NCBI GenBank assembly: GCA_026400105.1 | Contig: JAPLPQ010000020.1 | Span: 1-43,961, forward strand | From: Burkholderiales bacterium | Lineage (GTDB): Bacteria; Pseudomonadota; Gammaproteobacteria; Burkholderiales; Burkholderiaceae_C | Reading direction: 5' to 3' | DNA: 43,961 nt | Part shown: positions 43,751-43,961 of the stretch, piece by piece | Layout: every line of letters starts with the position of its first letter | Position numbering within the stretch: the first letter of the stretch is position 1 | Translations under genes and position numbers: made by a program | Notes under the pieces: model-generated | The model's database searches: none | Told to the model about the DNA's origin: nothing | What the model saw: the letters and a program-made list of their open reading frames with translations, nothing else

Positions 43751-43756
43751 GATAAT
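43751..43756 (+). promoter_or_regulatory. possible -10 box for the ETF-QO gene
   Basis: GATAAT, close to the sigma-70 -10 consensus, lies 39 bases before the start codon at 43795; the -35 region (TGCCGG) is poor. It is the only convincing promoter-like hexamer in the 215-base divergent gap 43581-43794. Confidence 0.35.
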
Positions 43757-43794
43757 CCGACCCAACAAGATGACAATCAGAGGATGGCTTTGAC

Positions 43795-43961
43795 ATGAGA
43801 ACCCCCCCAACCCTGCTCGAACAATACGGCCCGCGCGAGGCGATGGAATACGACGTGGTGATCGTGGGCGCCGGCCCGGCCGGCCTGGCGACCGCGATCC
43901 GCCTGAAGCAGCTCGCCGCTGAAAAAGGCGGCGAGATCAACGTCTGCGTGCTCGAGAAGGG
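43795..43961 (+). CDS. electron transfer flavoprotein-ubiquinone oxidoreductase (5' part)
   Basis: Only the first 55 codons are in the window. [23 protein letters not shown] is the FAD-binding GxGxxG fold, and the following [14 protein letters not shown] is characteristic of ETF-QO, which passes electrons from electron-transfer flavoprotein to ubiquinone. The N-terminal extension before the FAD fold is about 18 residues. AGAGGATGGC lies before the ATG. Other FAD-dependent dehydrogenases share the first motif, so the call depends on the CVLEKG context. Confidence 0.8.
   Translation, partial: MRTPPTLLEQYGPREAMEYDVVIVGAGPAGLATAIRLKQLAAEKGGEINVCVLEK

Noticed and set aside
43586-43798. Small plus-strand frame before the ETF-QO gene
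   Set aside because: No ribosome site, composition like random GC-rich DNA, and it runs through the divergent promoter region.

Overview
The window looks like the chromosome of a high-GC betaproteobacterium, most likely order Burkholderiales and perhaps Comamonadaceae-like. The grounds are very GC-rich codon use throughout, a divergent tctDE/tctCBA tricarboxylate locus with a Bug-type receptor, betaproteobacterial-type HslR, ferrochelatase and Zur genes, and tightly packed operons with ATGA or TGATG overlaps. I could not run a similarity search, so the taxonomic placement is inference.

Layout. 0-3.5 kb: tRNA-Asp with a strong terminator, a small thioredoxin-like protein, then a leftward, translationally coupled trio (MarR regulator, VF530-type DNA-binding protein, unknown HTH/coiled-coil protein). 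The trio is divergent from a succinate/acetyl-CoA transferase, and two matching inverted repeats lie around the divergent promoter region. 3.6-8.1 kb: a 1506-residue CHASE/PAS hybrid histidine kinase with its own REC-REC-Hpt relay. 8.1-10 kb: a markedly AT-richer islet with a PD-(D/E)XK nuclease-like gene, an AbiJ/STM4504-type abortive-infection-like gene, an intact tRNA-Ser(TGA) and a truncated 5' piece of a second tRNA-Ser(CGA). 10-12.3 kb: a DinG-type iron-sulfur helicase.

12.3-27.6 kb reads as a purine scavenging and catabolism region. xdhAB (leftward) is divergent from a four-gene BMP-type nucleoside ABC importer, followed by a small HPF/RaiA-like protein, an adenine/adenosine deaminase and a complete LivKHMGF-type importer. 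A guanine deaminase follows separately at 32.5 kb. Together these could import purine nucleosides or bases, deaminate adenine and guanine to hypoxanthine and xanthine, and oxidise these towards urate. Neither XdhC nor urate-degrading enzymes are in the window.

27.7-28.9 kb: queE-queD (7-deazaguanine pathway), where the QueD-like protein has Ser in place of the usual catalytic Cys. 28.9-32.3 kb: a Fur/Zur regulator divergent from a zinc importer (znuCBA) that starts with a tiny His-rich membrane protein; a perfect 19-bp inverted repeat plus a second similar site fill the promoter. 32.5-34.2 kb: guaD convergent with hslR. 34.3-39.6 kb: TctDE two-component system and TctCBA transporter. 39.7-41.5 kb: ferrochelatase and a HAD phosphatase, divergent. 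41.5-43.6 kb: two tandem DUF2145 secreted proteins and a small secreted protein, leftward. The window ends in the first 55 codons of an ETF-ubiquinone oxidoreductase.

No gap between confident genes exceeds about 300 bases. I saw no CRISPR array, transposase, integrase or rRNA. The best candidates for new biology are the tRNA-Ser-associated defence-like islet, the His-rich micro-protein of the zinc operon, the duplicated DUF2145 locus, the purine supercluster with an unassigned Liv-type importer, and the Cys-to-Ser QueD variant.
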